A DNA stretch of 64,000 nt, taken from Stomoxys calcitrans (Eukaryota; Arthropoda; Insecta; Diptera; Muscidae). The translations under genes and the position numbers were made by a program. Shown here one piece after another: positions 1 to 9,965 of this stretch (the first letter of the stretch is position 1; each line of letters opens with the position of its first letter). The stretch lies in NCBI RefSeq assembly GCF_963082655.1, contig NC_081553.1:38465205-38529204 (forward strand), written 5' to 3'. The notes beneath the pieces were generated by a model. That model was not told the DNA's origin. It saw only the letters and a program-made list of their open reading frames with translations, and searched no databases.

Positions 1-262
1 ATCTCGGATATACGCTTCTTCAGCCTCCAGAAGGCGTAGTTTTAGTCCGATTTGGCTGAAATTTTGTACAAAGACTTATTCTATGACCTTTAGCATTCGT
101 ACTGAATATGGCTCAAATCGGCCAATAACCTGATATAGCTCCCATATAAACCGACCTTCCGATTTTACTTTTTTAGCCCCCCTATAGGGGGCAAACCAAG
201 TATGGTCCGAATCGGTCCATAATCTAATATAGTTTCAATAGCATTCATACCCATTATCCTTT
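1..262 (+). mobile_element. HINE-like element fragment, family B/E
   Basis: Two internal repeat units with the family B/E signature (a 'GATATAGCTCCCATATAAAC' core and 'CCGATTTGGCTGAAATTTTG'). The left side runs off the window. The right side is cut by the start of the next element near 263. No end hairpin is present. It is read as plus because the units run in the same direction as those in the complete element at 62,401-63,729. Confidence 0.6.
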
Positions 263-263
263 T

Positions 264-2294
264 TAGACCCACCACCGAAGGATGGGGGTATATTCATTTC
301 GTCATTCCGTTTGCAACACATCGAAATATCCATTTCCGACTCTATAAAGTATATATATTCTTGATCGGCGTAAAAATCTAAGACGATCTAGACATGTCCG
401 TCAGTCTGTCCGTCCGACTGTTGAAATCACGCTGCAGTCTTCATAAATAGAGATATTGAGCCGAGACTTTGCACAGATCCTTTTTTTGTCCATAAGCAGG
501 TCGAGTTCGAAGATGGGCTATGTCGGACTATATCTTGATATAGCCCCCATATAGACCGATCCGCCGATTTAGGATCTTAGGCAAATAAAGTCCACATTTA
601 TTATCCGATTTTGCTGAAATTTGGGACAGTGAGTTGTGTTAGGCCTTTCGACATCCTTCGTGAATTTGGCCCAGATCGGACCAGATTTGGATATAGCTGC
701 CATATAGACCGATCCTCCGATTAAGGGTCTTAGGCCCATAAAAGGAACATTTATTATCCGATTTTGCTGAAATTTGGGACAGTGAGTTCTCTGAGGCCCT
801 TCGACATCCTTCGTAAATTTGGCTTAGATCGGTCCAGATTTGGATATATCTGCCATATAGACCAATCCTCCGATTTAGGGTCTTAGGCGCATAAAAGGCG
901 CATTTATTGTCCGATGTCGCCAAAATTTGGGACAGTGAGTTTAGTTAAGCCCTTTGACATACTTCTGCATTATGGCACAGATCGGTTCATATTTTTATAT
1001 AGCTGCCATATAGACTGATCTCTCGGTTTGAGGTTTCGGGGCCATAAAAGGCGCATTTATTGTCCAATGTCGCCGCAATTTGGGACAGTGAATTGTATTA
1101 GGCCCATCGACATCCTTCGTCAATTTGGCTCATATCGGTTCAGATTTGGATATAGCTGCCATATAGACCGATCCTCCGATTTAGGGTCTTAGGCGCATAA
1201 AAGGCGCATTTATTGTCCAATGTCGCCGAAATTTGGGACAGTGAGTTAAGTTAAGCCCCTTGACATACTTCTGCATTATGGCACAGATCGGTCCAGATGT
1301 GGATATAGCTGCCATAAAAGCTGATATCTCGGTTTAAAATTTTGGGGCCATAAAAGGCGCATTTATTGTCCAATGTCTCCGCAATTTGGGACAGTGAATT
1401 GTGTTAGGCCCCTCAACATCCTTCTTCAATTTCACTCAGATTGGTCCAGATTTGGATATAGATGTCATATAGACCGATGTCTCGATTTAATGTTTTGGCC
1501 CATAAAAGGCGCATTTATTGTCTGATGTTGCCGAAATTTGGGACAGAGAGTTAAGTTAAGCCCCTCCACATATTTCTGCAATTTGGTCTAGATCGATCAA
1601 GATTTCCATATAGCTGCCATAGAGACCGATATCTCGATTTAAAGTCTTGGCCCCAAAAACGGCGCATTTATTATCCGATTTAACTGAAATTTGACACATT
1701 GACTTATGTTAGGCTTTTCGACATCCATGTTGTATTGGGTTGCCCAAAAAGTAATTGCGGATTTTTCATATAGTCGGCGTTGACAAATTTTTTCACAGCT
1801 TGTGACTCTGTAATTGCATTCTTTCTTCTGTCAGTTATCAGCTGTTACTTTTAGCTTGCTTTAGAAAAGAAGTGTAAAAAAAGTATATTTGATTAAAGTT
1901 CATTCTAAGTTTTATTAAAAATGCATTTACTTTCTTTTAAAAAATCCGCAATTATTTTTTGGGCAACCCAATATATGGTTCCGATCGGTTTATTTTTAGA
2001 TATAGCTACCAAAAAGACCAATATTTTGTTATACACAATTAAACAATGGCTTGTAATTATTAGTATTTGGTCCAAATCGGATCATATTTCGATATAGCTG
2101 CTATGAGGCATAAAGTATGTATTTTGTACCGGATTTTGATGACAGGTGGTTTACATATATACCCGAGGTGGTGGGTAGCCAAAGATCGGCCGTTATCCTA
2201 TAAAGAGATACCGGGCAAAGTGCTTGACAAATGCAATCTATAGTGGAGGGTACACAATATTCGGCCTGTTCGAACTTTGCATGCTTCTACTTGT
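264..2294 (+). mobile_element. HINE-like (DINE-1 type) element, family A with a B-type 3' end
   Basis: The 5' end carries CCCACCACCG...GGGGGTATA, then the conserved block 'CTATAAAGTATATATATTC' and 'GACATGTCCGTCAGTC'. About nine 153-bp family A units follow. The A-type subterminal repeat (GAGGTGGTGGGTA) lies near 2,165, but it is followed by a B-type tail: 'GATACCGGGCAAAG', a damaged palindrome TTCGGCCTGTTCGAA and the end ACTTGTT. The 3' end is therefore chimeric. A mariner-type MITE (1,735-1,971) sits inside. It has no coding capacity. Movement would need a Helentron helicase supplied in trans, which is family knowledge and not seen here. Confidence 0.75.
1735..1971 (+). mobile_element. mariner-type MITE, copy 1 (intact)
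   Basis: A 237-bp non-autonomous element with 32-bp terminal inverted repeats starting TTGGGTTGCCCAAAAAG and containing TAATTGCGGATTTTT, with one mismatch between the two ends. It is flanked on both sides by TA, the target duplication of the Tc1/mariner superfamily. Removing it restores a continuous HINE repeat unit. The interior is AT-rich and non-coding. Two more copies lie at 45,688-45,893 and 53,210-53,445 in the opposite orientation. Confidence 0.9.
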
Positions 2295-3250
2295 TATTTA
2301 TTCAAAAATACTTAAGCGGATTTAAATGAATAACGATTTCGTCCACTATAAGACCCCAAGATAAACCACCCACTCGAACATGTGTTAAATAAGCCATATT
2401 CTCACAAAAGTCCACTTGTTATGGGAAATCTCAAAATAAGCCGACAAAAACCTAAAGAAAAGAAGCACAGATCCAGATAACATTGGCATTAATTGCTATA
2501 ACAAATAATTTATTTGAGATTTTTGTGTGTATTGAAAACATTTTGTTAGAAAAATACTAATAAATTAAAAACTCACAACAACGAAGGCCCCAAAGATCAT
2601 CCACCAACATGATACATATCCATCGAATTGGAAAGCATCATCAAAGCAGCAGCACCATCAGTCGGACAATCAGCCAGTCAGCGAGTCCCATTTCTTCCTC
2701 ATAATCTGGCAAATCAGACAAAATTTTATATAAAGCGAAAAAAACGCTTTTTTGATTGTTGTTCTTATGGAAATGTTTTCATGTTAATTGTGTTTCATGT
2801 TGTTGAGCTGAGAGAGTTATGTACAAAACATGCATACCATTTTTTTTTTCCCTCCACATTTCTGAAATTTTAATGTTTATTTTTTTAATATATTGTATTA
2901 TGTTGTTTTTGTTGCCTGGCTGAGCCAAAAAAAATTTATTAGCTTTGTACAAAAACAGAACAAACAAAAAAAAAAACGAGAAACACAATATTTGTGTATA
3001 ACTACAACATCGATATTATTATTATTATTTTAAGTTGAGTAAAAAATAAAAACAACCAAGCAGAACAAACAAACATGTATATCAACACCGAGCCGAATGG
3101 ACATGAACACCTACTACAACATGATTCCCATTGACCTATACACACCCTATACTCAGATCCTGTTGGGCAATTATATGCGTAATAACCAGCAAATTATATT
3201 ATTTATTTGTTCTGATTTTCATTTACTAACACCAAGAAACAAAAAAAAAA
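2295..3250. other. Unique AT-rich intergenic or intronic DNA
   Basis: No recognised element. It contains runs of A and T, a short ATT triplet run near 3,015 and CAA/CAG-like triplets near 2,640. The open frames here are short and low in complexity, with no domain or splice-supported exon that I can defend. Confidence 0.5.
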
Positions 3251-3251
3251 A

Positions 3252-5091
3252 CAAGTAAAAAGGCGTTAAGTTCGGCCGGGCCGAACTTTGGATACCCACC
3301 ACCTCGGGTATATATGTAAACCACCTTTCATCAAAATTCGGTGAAAATTTCATACCTTATGTCCCATAGCAGTTATAGCAAAATTTGTTCCGATTTGGAC
3401 CAAACAAAATAAACAGACTGAACCATATATGATATGGATGTCGAAAATCCTAACATAAGTCAATGTATCAAATTTCAGTGAAATCGGATAGTAAATGCGC
3501 TTTTTATGGGCCCAAAACTTTAAATCGAGAGATCAGTCTATATGACAGCTATATTCAAATCTGAACCGATCTGGGCCAAATTAAAAAAGGACGTCGAAGA
3601 GCCTTACACAACTCACTGTCTCAAATTTCGGCAAAATCGGACAATAAATGCGCCTTTTATGGCCCCAAAACTTAAAACCGAGAGATCGGTCTATATGGCA
3701 GCTATATCCAAATCTGAACCGATCTGTGCCATATTGCAGAAGTATGTCAAGCGGTTTAACGTAACTCGGTGTCCTCAATTTTGGCCACATCGGACAATAA
3801 ATGCGAGTTTTATGGGCCCAATACTTTAAATCGAGAGATCGGTCTATATGGAAGCTATATCCAATTTTGAACCGATCAGGGCCAAATTGAAGAAAGATGT
3901 CGATGGGCCTAAGACAACTCACTGTCCCAAATTTCAGCAAAATCTGATAATAAATCTGGATTTTAAGGGCCCAAGCCCCTAAATCGGAAGATCGGTCTAT
4001 ATGGCAGCTATATCCAAATCTTAACCGATCTGGGCCAAATTAAAGAAGGACGTCGAAGAGCCTAACACAACTCACTGTCTCAAATTTCGGCAAAGCGGCT
4101 TAACTTAACTCGCTGTCCTCAATTTCGGATACATCGGACTATAAATGCGAGTTTTATGGGCCCAAAACTTTAAATCGAGAGATCGGTCTATATGGAAGCT
4201 ATATCCAAATTTGAACCGATCAGGGCCAAATTGAAGGAAGATGTCGATGGGCCTAAGACAACTCACTGTCCCAACTTTCAGCAAAATCGGATAATAAATG
4301 TGAATTTTATGGTCCTAGGACCCAAAATCGGAAGATCGGTCTATATGGCAGCTATATCCAAATCTGTACCGATCTGGGCCAAATTGACGAAGGATGTCGG
4401 TGGGCCTAACACAATTCACTGTCCCAAATTTCAGCATAATCGGATAATAAATCTGGATTTTAAGGGCCTAAGACTATAAATCGGAAGATCGGTCTATATG
4501 TCAGTTATATCCAAATCTGGACCGATCTTAGCCAAATTAACGAAGGATGTCGGAGGGCCTAATACAATTCACTGTCCCGAATTTCATCAAAATCGGATAA
4601 TAAATGTTGCTTTTATGGGCCTAAGACCCTAAATCAGAGAATGGGTCTATATGGCAGCTATATCCAAATCTGGACCGATCTGGGCCAACTTAACGAAGGA
4701 TGTCGAACGGCCTAACACAACTCACTGTCCAAAATTTCAGCGAAATCGGATAATAAATGTGGCTTTTATGGTCCTAAGACCCTAAATCGGCCGATCGGTC
4801 TATATGGGGGCTATATCGAGATATAGTCCGATATAGCCCATCTGTGAACTTAACCTGCTTATAGACTAAACAAGAATCTGTGCAAAGTTTCAGCTCAATA
4901 TCTCTATTTTTGAAGACTGTAGCGTGATTTCAACAGACAGACGGACAGACGGACGGACATGTCTAGATCGTCTAAGATTTTTACGCTGATCAAGAATATA
5001 TATATACTTTATAGGGTCGGAAATGAATATTTCGATATGTTGCAAACGGAATGACAAAATGAATATACCCCCATCCCCCGGTGGTGGGTAT
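3252..5091 (-). mobile_element. HINE-like element, family A, near complete
   Basis: On the plus strand it begins CAAGTAAAAAGGCGTTAAG, continues through a palindrome and the subterminal repeat GATACCCACCACCTCGGG, has about nine 153-bp units, and ends with the conserved 5' block ('GACATGTCTAGATCGTCTAAG', 'GAATATATATATACTTTATAG') and GGTGGTGGGTAT. The element therefore reads on the minus strand. It is flanked by A-runs on both sides with no obvious target duplication, as expected of Helentron insertion into A/T. The open frames inside are shadows of the 153-bp period. Confidence 0.8.
3268..3288. repeat. Subterminal palindrome of family A (3' hairpin)
   Basis: The arms AAGTTCGGCC and GGCCGAACTT are perfectly complementary around one central G (10-bp stem). 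The same palindrome recurs, exact or with few changes, near 10,080, 23,030, 28,640, 42,550 and 50,730. In related Helentrons a hairpin just inside the 3' end is the presumed stop signal. Confidence 0.85.
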
Positions 5092-5110
5092 GAAAATTAA
5101 AAAAAATTAT

Positions 5111-6441
5111 TATACACACCACCTTAGGAAGAGTGTATACTAGTCTAGTCATTCCGTTTGTAACACCTCGAAATATTCGTCTAAGACCCCATAAAGTATA
5201 TATATTCTTGATCGTCTCGATGTTCTTAGTCGATCTAGTCATGTCCGTCCATCCGTCTGTCCACATCATGATAGCGGTCGAACGAGTAAAGCTAGACGCT
5301 TGAAATTTTGCACAAATTCTTAACACCAATGTAGATCATTGGGAATTGCAAATGGGTCATATCAGTTCATGTTTAGAAATAGCTCCCATATAAACAGATC
5401 TTCCGATTTGATTTCTTGAGCCATAACAAGCCGCTATTTTTGTCCAAATTGGCTGAAATGTAATATTCTGCTATGGCTTCCCACAACTGTGCCGAGTACG
5501 GTCCGAATCGGTCTATAACCTGATATAGCTCCCATATAAACCGATCTCCCGATTTGACTTCTTGTGCCCCTGGAAGCCACAATTATTGTCCGATTTGGCC
5601 AAAATTTTGCACGCAGTGATCTGTTATGACTTTCAACAACTGTGTCAAGTGCGGTCTAAATCGGCCAATAACCTGATAATTGTCCCATATAAACCGATCT
5701 CCCGGTTTGAATTCTTGATCCCTTACAAACCGTAATTTTTGTCCAATTTGGCTGAAATTTTTCATGTGATGTTCTATTTTGATACCCAACAACTGTGCCT
5801 AGTACTCTCCAAATAAGTCAAGGACCCGATATAGCTTCGATATAACCCGATCTCTCGATTTGACTTCTTGAGCCACTGAAAGGCACAGTTTTTGCCCGAT
5901 TTGACTAAAATCGAAGTGTTCTGTTATGACTTCCATCAACTGTGCTAAGCACGGCTCAAATCGGTCTATAACCTGATATAGCTCCCATATAAACCAATGT
6001 CCCGATTTGACTTCTTGAGCCCTTACAAGCTGCAATTTTTGTCCGATTTGGCTGAAATTTTGCATGTAGTGTTCTATTTGTTATTGGAAGTCGTACAACT
6101 GTGCCAAATACGGTCCAAATAAGTCAAGGACCCGATATAGCTTCGATATAAACCGCTCTCCCGATTTGACTTCTTGAGAATTTTTTTTGCATGTAGTGTT
6201 CTATTTGTTATTGAAAGTCGTACAACTGTGCCAAATATGGTCCAAATCAGTTTATAACCTGCTATAGCTCCCATGTAAACCGGTCTCTCGATTGTCCTTG
6301 CTCGGGTCCTAGAAGCTTTAATGTTTGCTGGTTCGACAGAAGTTTGGCATGTAGTATAAAATTATGCCCTTCAACTAAATTTATTTAAATTTTTAGAAGA
6401 ATCCATGGTGGTGGGTCCGAACTTAGCACGCTCTTATTTGT
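5111..6441 (+). mobile_element. HINE-like element, family E/B, degraded 3' end
   Basis: Starts TATACACACCACC...GTGTATA (hairpin), then 'CCCATAAAGTATATATATTC' and 'AGTCATGTCCGTCCATCCG', then about six 153-bp units with the 'CTTCTTGAGCC' signature. At the 3' end GGTGGTGGGT and GAACTTAGCACGCTCTTATTTG are kept but the palindrome is deleted. Lies about 20 bases from the 5' end of the preceding, oppositely oriented element. Confidence 0.75.
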
Positions 6442-7664
6442 TTTTTTTTCATGGTAGATCTGCGAGCGCCACCGTTGGTCATTCTTTGGCTTATCCGCTG
6501 CCGACCCTGTTGCACAGTTCCATCGTATTCGTGTCCGTAGAAACGGATCACTGGCTGCTTGTGCTAATTTTCTGGTTCGCCCTGCATATTTTACTTCTGC
6601 GGTACATATCTGACAAGATTTCCCCTACCCACCCACCACCTGAGGAGGCGTCCGATGAGATAAGTTCCATACCTGCAATATAACTGTCGTTTTGATAAAA
6701 ATTACTGTCCCGCTATTCCTGATAGAACCGATTGGAACTACGATATCCCTGGTAACAGAAGTTACAAGGACTTCTATATGGAGGGTTCCAAACTAAACGA
6801 CCAGGTGGGCTTTGGGGTGTATTCTAAAGATCTAGAACTGGTCATATTGAAAAGGCTACCCGGTTACTGCAGTGTGTATCAAGCAGAGATTCTTGCAATT
6901 AAGAAAGTGGTGGAATGGCTAAGATATAAGGTCATTACAACGATTGCCATAAATATCTTCTTAGACAGCCAGGCAGCCATTAAATCCCTGGAGAACGTAT
7001 TTCTGACCACAAAAACCGCCCTCGACTATCGCAGGTCTCTCAAGGAGAAGGCTGAACTGTTCAAAATTCACCTGTTCTGGGTGCCGGGCCACAGAGATAT
7101 GCTAGGGAATTGTAAAGTGGATGAACTTGCGAGACTAGGAACTACCCTACACATTCCAGGGATACTGGAATCTGTGGGCATGCCTCTAGCGACATGTAAG
7201 CTAAGTTTTCAGGACCCGGCCCGAAGGACACGAATGATAGATGGTCACAAAGAGTGGGATGTGAGCATTCCACAATTAGGTGGCCTAATCTAGACTTGAA
7301 GAGGTCTACTGCTTTGCTGTCATTGGCTAGAACTGACGTCTCAGTCATTGTGTCCGTCATCACAAGTCACTGTCTAATCAGAAAACATCCTAAAAGACTA
7401 CAGGTTGCCAGTAATGACTTTTGCAGAAGCTGTGAGGACAACGAAGAAGAAGAGACTATAGAACACCTTCTGTGTGTGTGTACCGCACTAGTAGTTCGAA
7501 GGATTTCCACTTTAGGTTCTCATTTCTGTTTGAGAACTTGTTTGATTTAGCTGATGTAAACATTAGCAAGTTTTTGGGCTCTTTAAAGCGATGTGGAAGG
7601 TTGAACGGTAGGAACTAGAAGGCATCTGGCTTCTTCTGTTTCTGTGGTATCACAATGACTGCAA
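6442..7664 (+). mobile_element. Non-LTR retrotransposon (LINE) remnant, 5'-truncated
   Basis: It carries the 3' half of a LINE ORF2: an RNase H domain, then a Cys-rich C-terminal segment, then a 3' UTR, and it runs straight into a (CCTAA)n array. Reverse transcriptase and endonuclease are absent. Open sequence at 6,405-6,683 is not recognisable and may be decayed ORF2 or flank. Confidence 0.75.
6664..7550 (+). pseudogene. LINE ORF2 C-terminus: RNase H domain and Cys-rich tail, frameshifted
   Basis: RNase H would remove RNA from the cDNA hybrid during retrotransposition. The first frame is open from 6,664 to the stop at 7,291. It shows the RNase H core in order: FYMEGSKL (the usual T-D-G-S has become M-E-G-S, so the first catalytic Asp is now Glu), QAEILAI (catalytic Glu), FLDSQAAI (catalytic Asp) and WVPGHRDMLGNCKVDELA (His and last Asp). 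The reading then shifts to the frame beginning near 7,254, with RWPNLDLKRS and the cysteine motif FCRSCEDNEEEETIEHLLC. The shift, an in-frame stop at 6,661 and the altered first Asp argue that it is dead. Clade within the RNase H-bearing LINEs (I/LOA/R1-like) cannot be settled by eye. Confidence 0.75.
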
Positions 7665-8061
7665 CTTAAACCTAACCTAATCTAACCTAAACTAACCTAA
7701 CCTAGCCTTATCCAACCTAACCTAACCCAACCCAACCCAAGCCAACCCAACCCAACCCAACCCAACCCAACCGAACCCAACCGAACCCAACCCAACCCAA
7801 CCTAACCTAATCCAAGCCAACCCAACCCAACCGAACCCAACCCAACCCAACCCAACCCAACCCAACCCAACCCAACCCAACCCAACCCAACCCAACCTAA
7901 CCTAACCTAAACTAACCTAACCTAAACTAACCTAACCTAACCTAAACTAACTTAAACTAACCTAACCTAAACTAACCTAACCTAAACTAACCTAATCTAA
8001 ACTAACCTAACCTAACCTAAACTAACCTAACCTAAACTAACCTAACCTAACCTAACCTAAT
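7665..8061. repeat. Pentanucleotide array (CCTAA / CCCAA / ACTAA)n, TTAGG-like
   Basis: About 79 five-base units in phase. The first about 55 bp are mainly CCTAA, the middle about 170 bp mainly CCCAA, and the last about 160 bp alternate CCTAA with ACTAA. On the other strand CCTAA reads TTAGG, the ancestral insect telomere unit, which Diptera have lost. The array directly follows a LINE 3' end, so it is most simply that element's simple-repeat tail. Confidence 0.9.
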
Positions 8062-8064
8062 ATA

Positions 8065-8385
8065 CCTGTCTTCCTATTTAAGGTTTTGGGCGCATAGAAG
8101 CCCCATATATTAGCCAATTTTGGCAAAATTTTACATAGCGAGTGGAATTGGGTTCCTCGATATCGGTATAGAATATGGTTTAAATCGGACAATATATTGA
8201 TATAGCCCCCATATAGACCAATATTTGATATAAAGTCTAAGGCCCATGGAAATCGCATTTATTGCCCGATTTCGCAGATATTTTTCACTGTTAGCTGCGT
8301 GTGACCCTTCATAGTCCATGAGGAGTACGGTTTAGATTAGATGATATTTGGATAAAGCTGTTATATGAACCAATCTCAGGCGCCT
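8065..8385 (+). mobile_element. HINE-like repeat fragment, family A
   Basis: Two degraded 153-bp units ('ATATAGCCCCCATATAGACC', 'TTAAGGTTTTGGGCGCATAG'). Both ends are missing: the left abuts the pentanucleotide array, the right a tRNA-like repeat. Confidence 0.6.
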
Positions 8386-8800
8386 CTGTTGCCAATTTGG
8401 TAGCGTGCTCGGATTGGCAAAGCGGGGGTCGTGGGTTCGACGCCATCACTATCATTAACACTAAATGAATAAAATATATCATGAACATTCCACTAAGGAA
8501 CAGGGGATATATCTCTCATATCAATGACCGGGGTCGTGGATTGCCAGAGCGGGGGTCGTGGGTTCGACTCCATCACTATCACTATCATGAACACTATATG
8601 AACCATCACTACCATGAACATTCCACTAAGGAACAGGGGATACTTCTCTCATATCAATGACCGGTGTCGTGGATTGCCAGAGCGGGGGTCGTGGGTTCGA
8701 TTCCATCACTATCACCATCATGAACACCATATGAACCATCACTATCATGAACATTCCACTAAGGAACAGGGGATACTTCTCTTATATCAATGAGTCGAAC
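8386..8800 (+). repeat. tRNA-like SINE segment amplified as three 133-bp tandem units
   Basis: Each unit has a tRNA-like stretch with a B-box-like GGTTCGA (GGGTTCGACGCC, GGGTTCGACTCC, GGGTTCGATTCC), then ATCACTATCATGAAC and CATTCCACTAAGGAACAGGGG. The last motif starts at 8,486, 8,619 and 8,752, exactly 133 bp apart. Its reverse complement is the tail of the SINE at 56,416-56,710, so the two repeats are related but joined in opposite sense. Not a functional tRNA: no complete cloverleaf. Confidence 0.65.
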
Positions 8801-8834
8801 CAATGAGTCGAGGAGCTAGTGGAGTTTGTACACA

Positions 8835-9003
8835 AATTAACATGGACAGACGGACAGACAGACACACGAAGCTAAATCGCAGGAAGTGATTCTGAGTCGA
8901 TCGGTATACTTATCAATGGGTCCGTTTCTCTTCCTTCTGGTTTTTACAAACAATTGCACTAAGTTAAAATACCCTGTACCTCAATAGTGGTATAGGGTAT
9001 AAA
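8835..9003 (-). mobile_element. HINE-like family D 5' end, solo
   Basis: Contains 'GACAGACGGACAGACAG', GAAGTGATTCTGAGTCGATC, 'GGTATACTTATCAATGGGTC' and the terminal hairpin ATACCCTGTACC...GGTATAGGGTAT. This matches the right end of the complete family D element at 39,957-42,140. The array and 3' end are missing. Confidence 0.7.
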
Positions 9004-9965
9004 AGTTTAAATTTTGTATTCCAGTGTAAATTTTAAATATGTGCAAAATATGTAAAATGTTCCATTATCCTCGATTTTTGTTTTTGCATCAATGACAACA
9101 AAAAGTCATGTTTTTTCATGTGTTTTATATAAAACAACAAATAAATGTTTGAAGGGGGGGAGGGGCGAAAAAAAAGACAACATGGTATTATTACAATAGT
9201 AGTGTATTTGTTTCAATGTTGTTGTTGTTGTTGTTGTGAGTGTTATTGGCATTGGTGCTTGCTGTTGTTGTCGTGCTTGTACACCTTGTTTTTCAAACTT
9301 CATTTCAGAGAGGAGCAATTTTTTTACGCTTCACATAACCCATCCAACAAATTGCTTTATTGGCTGCTTTATGCGTATGACATAAATTTCACTTCATTTC
9401 ATTTTATTTATTTATTTTACATTTTTGCTTAATTTATTTTATTAATATTTTCCATATAATCATAACTGTCTCTATCTCGGTCTTTGGTGTTATGCTGAAA
9501 TTGAATTGGCAAAACAGAAAAAAATCCTGCATTGAATTGGAATTGAAAATGGAATTTACGAGTGTGACTTGTACCACTACGAAACAGATTAAAAACTGCA
9601 ACGCATATATAATCGTGCATATAAATTATACACATAAGAAATATAATTTTAATTAAAATAAAAATAAACACACATAAAAATAATAAATTAATAATAATAT
9701 TGAAATCTGCGGGAAGGGGTTGAAGGGTTAGTAGGGTGGGAACATTAAAGGCCTGAAAGCAAAGTTGCTAAAATTTCAAGTATCGAGGGGCAACTACCCA
9801 GCGGGAAAAGACGGGGACTGCATGGCCTGATATCATTCCTTGTTTAGCATCCGCGAGGTCTGGTAACCGACATCAATGTTTATATATTTTTAACATTGAG
9901 TGACATTGTCAGGTTAGTACTTGCTTTCACGATTCTGTCCCTTAAAAAGCACAGAATTACTGATT
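9004..9965. other. Unique AT-rich DNA with triplet microsatellites
   Basis: Contains (TTG)n runs near 9,215-9,235 and the poly-T/poly-A stretches typical of fly non-coding DNA. The segment 9,715-9,960 is less AT-rich and may be another old repeat, but I do not recognise it. No supportable gene. Confidence 0.45.

Noticed and set aside
6405..6683. 92-residue hydrophobic frame upstream of the LINE RNase H
   Set aside because: Begins inside HINE 3' sequence and matches no LINE domain I know; the RNase H frame is a different one.
7665..8061. Interstitial telomere or chromosome fusion point
   Set aside because: The array directly follows a LINE 3' end and a second LINE has the same tail; flies lack TTAGG telomeres.
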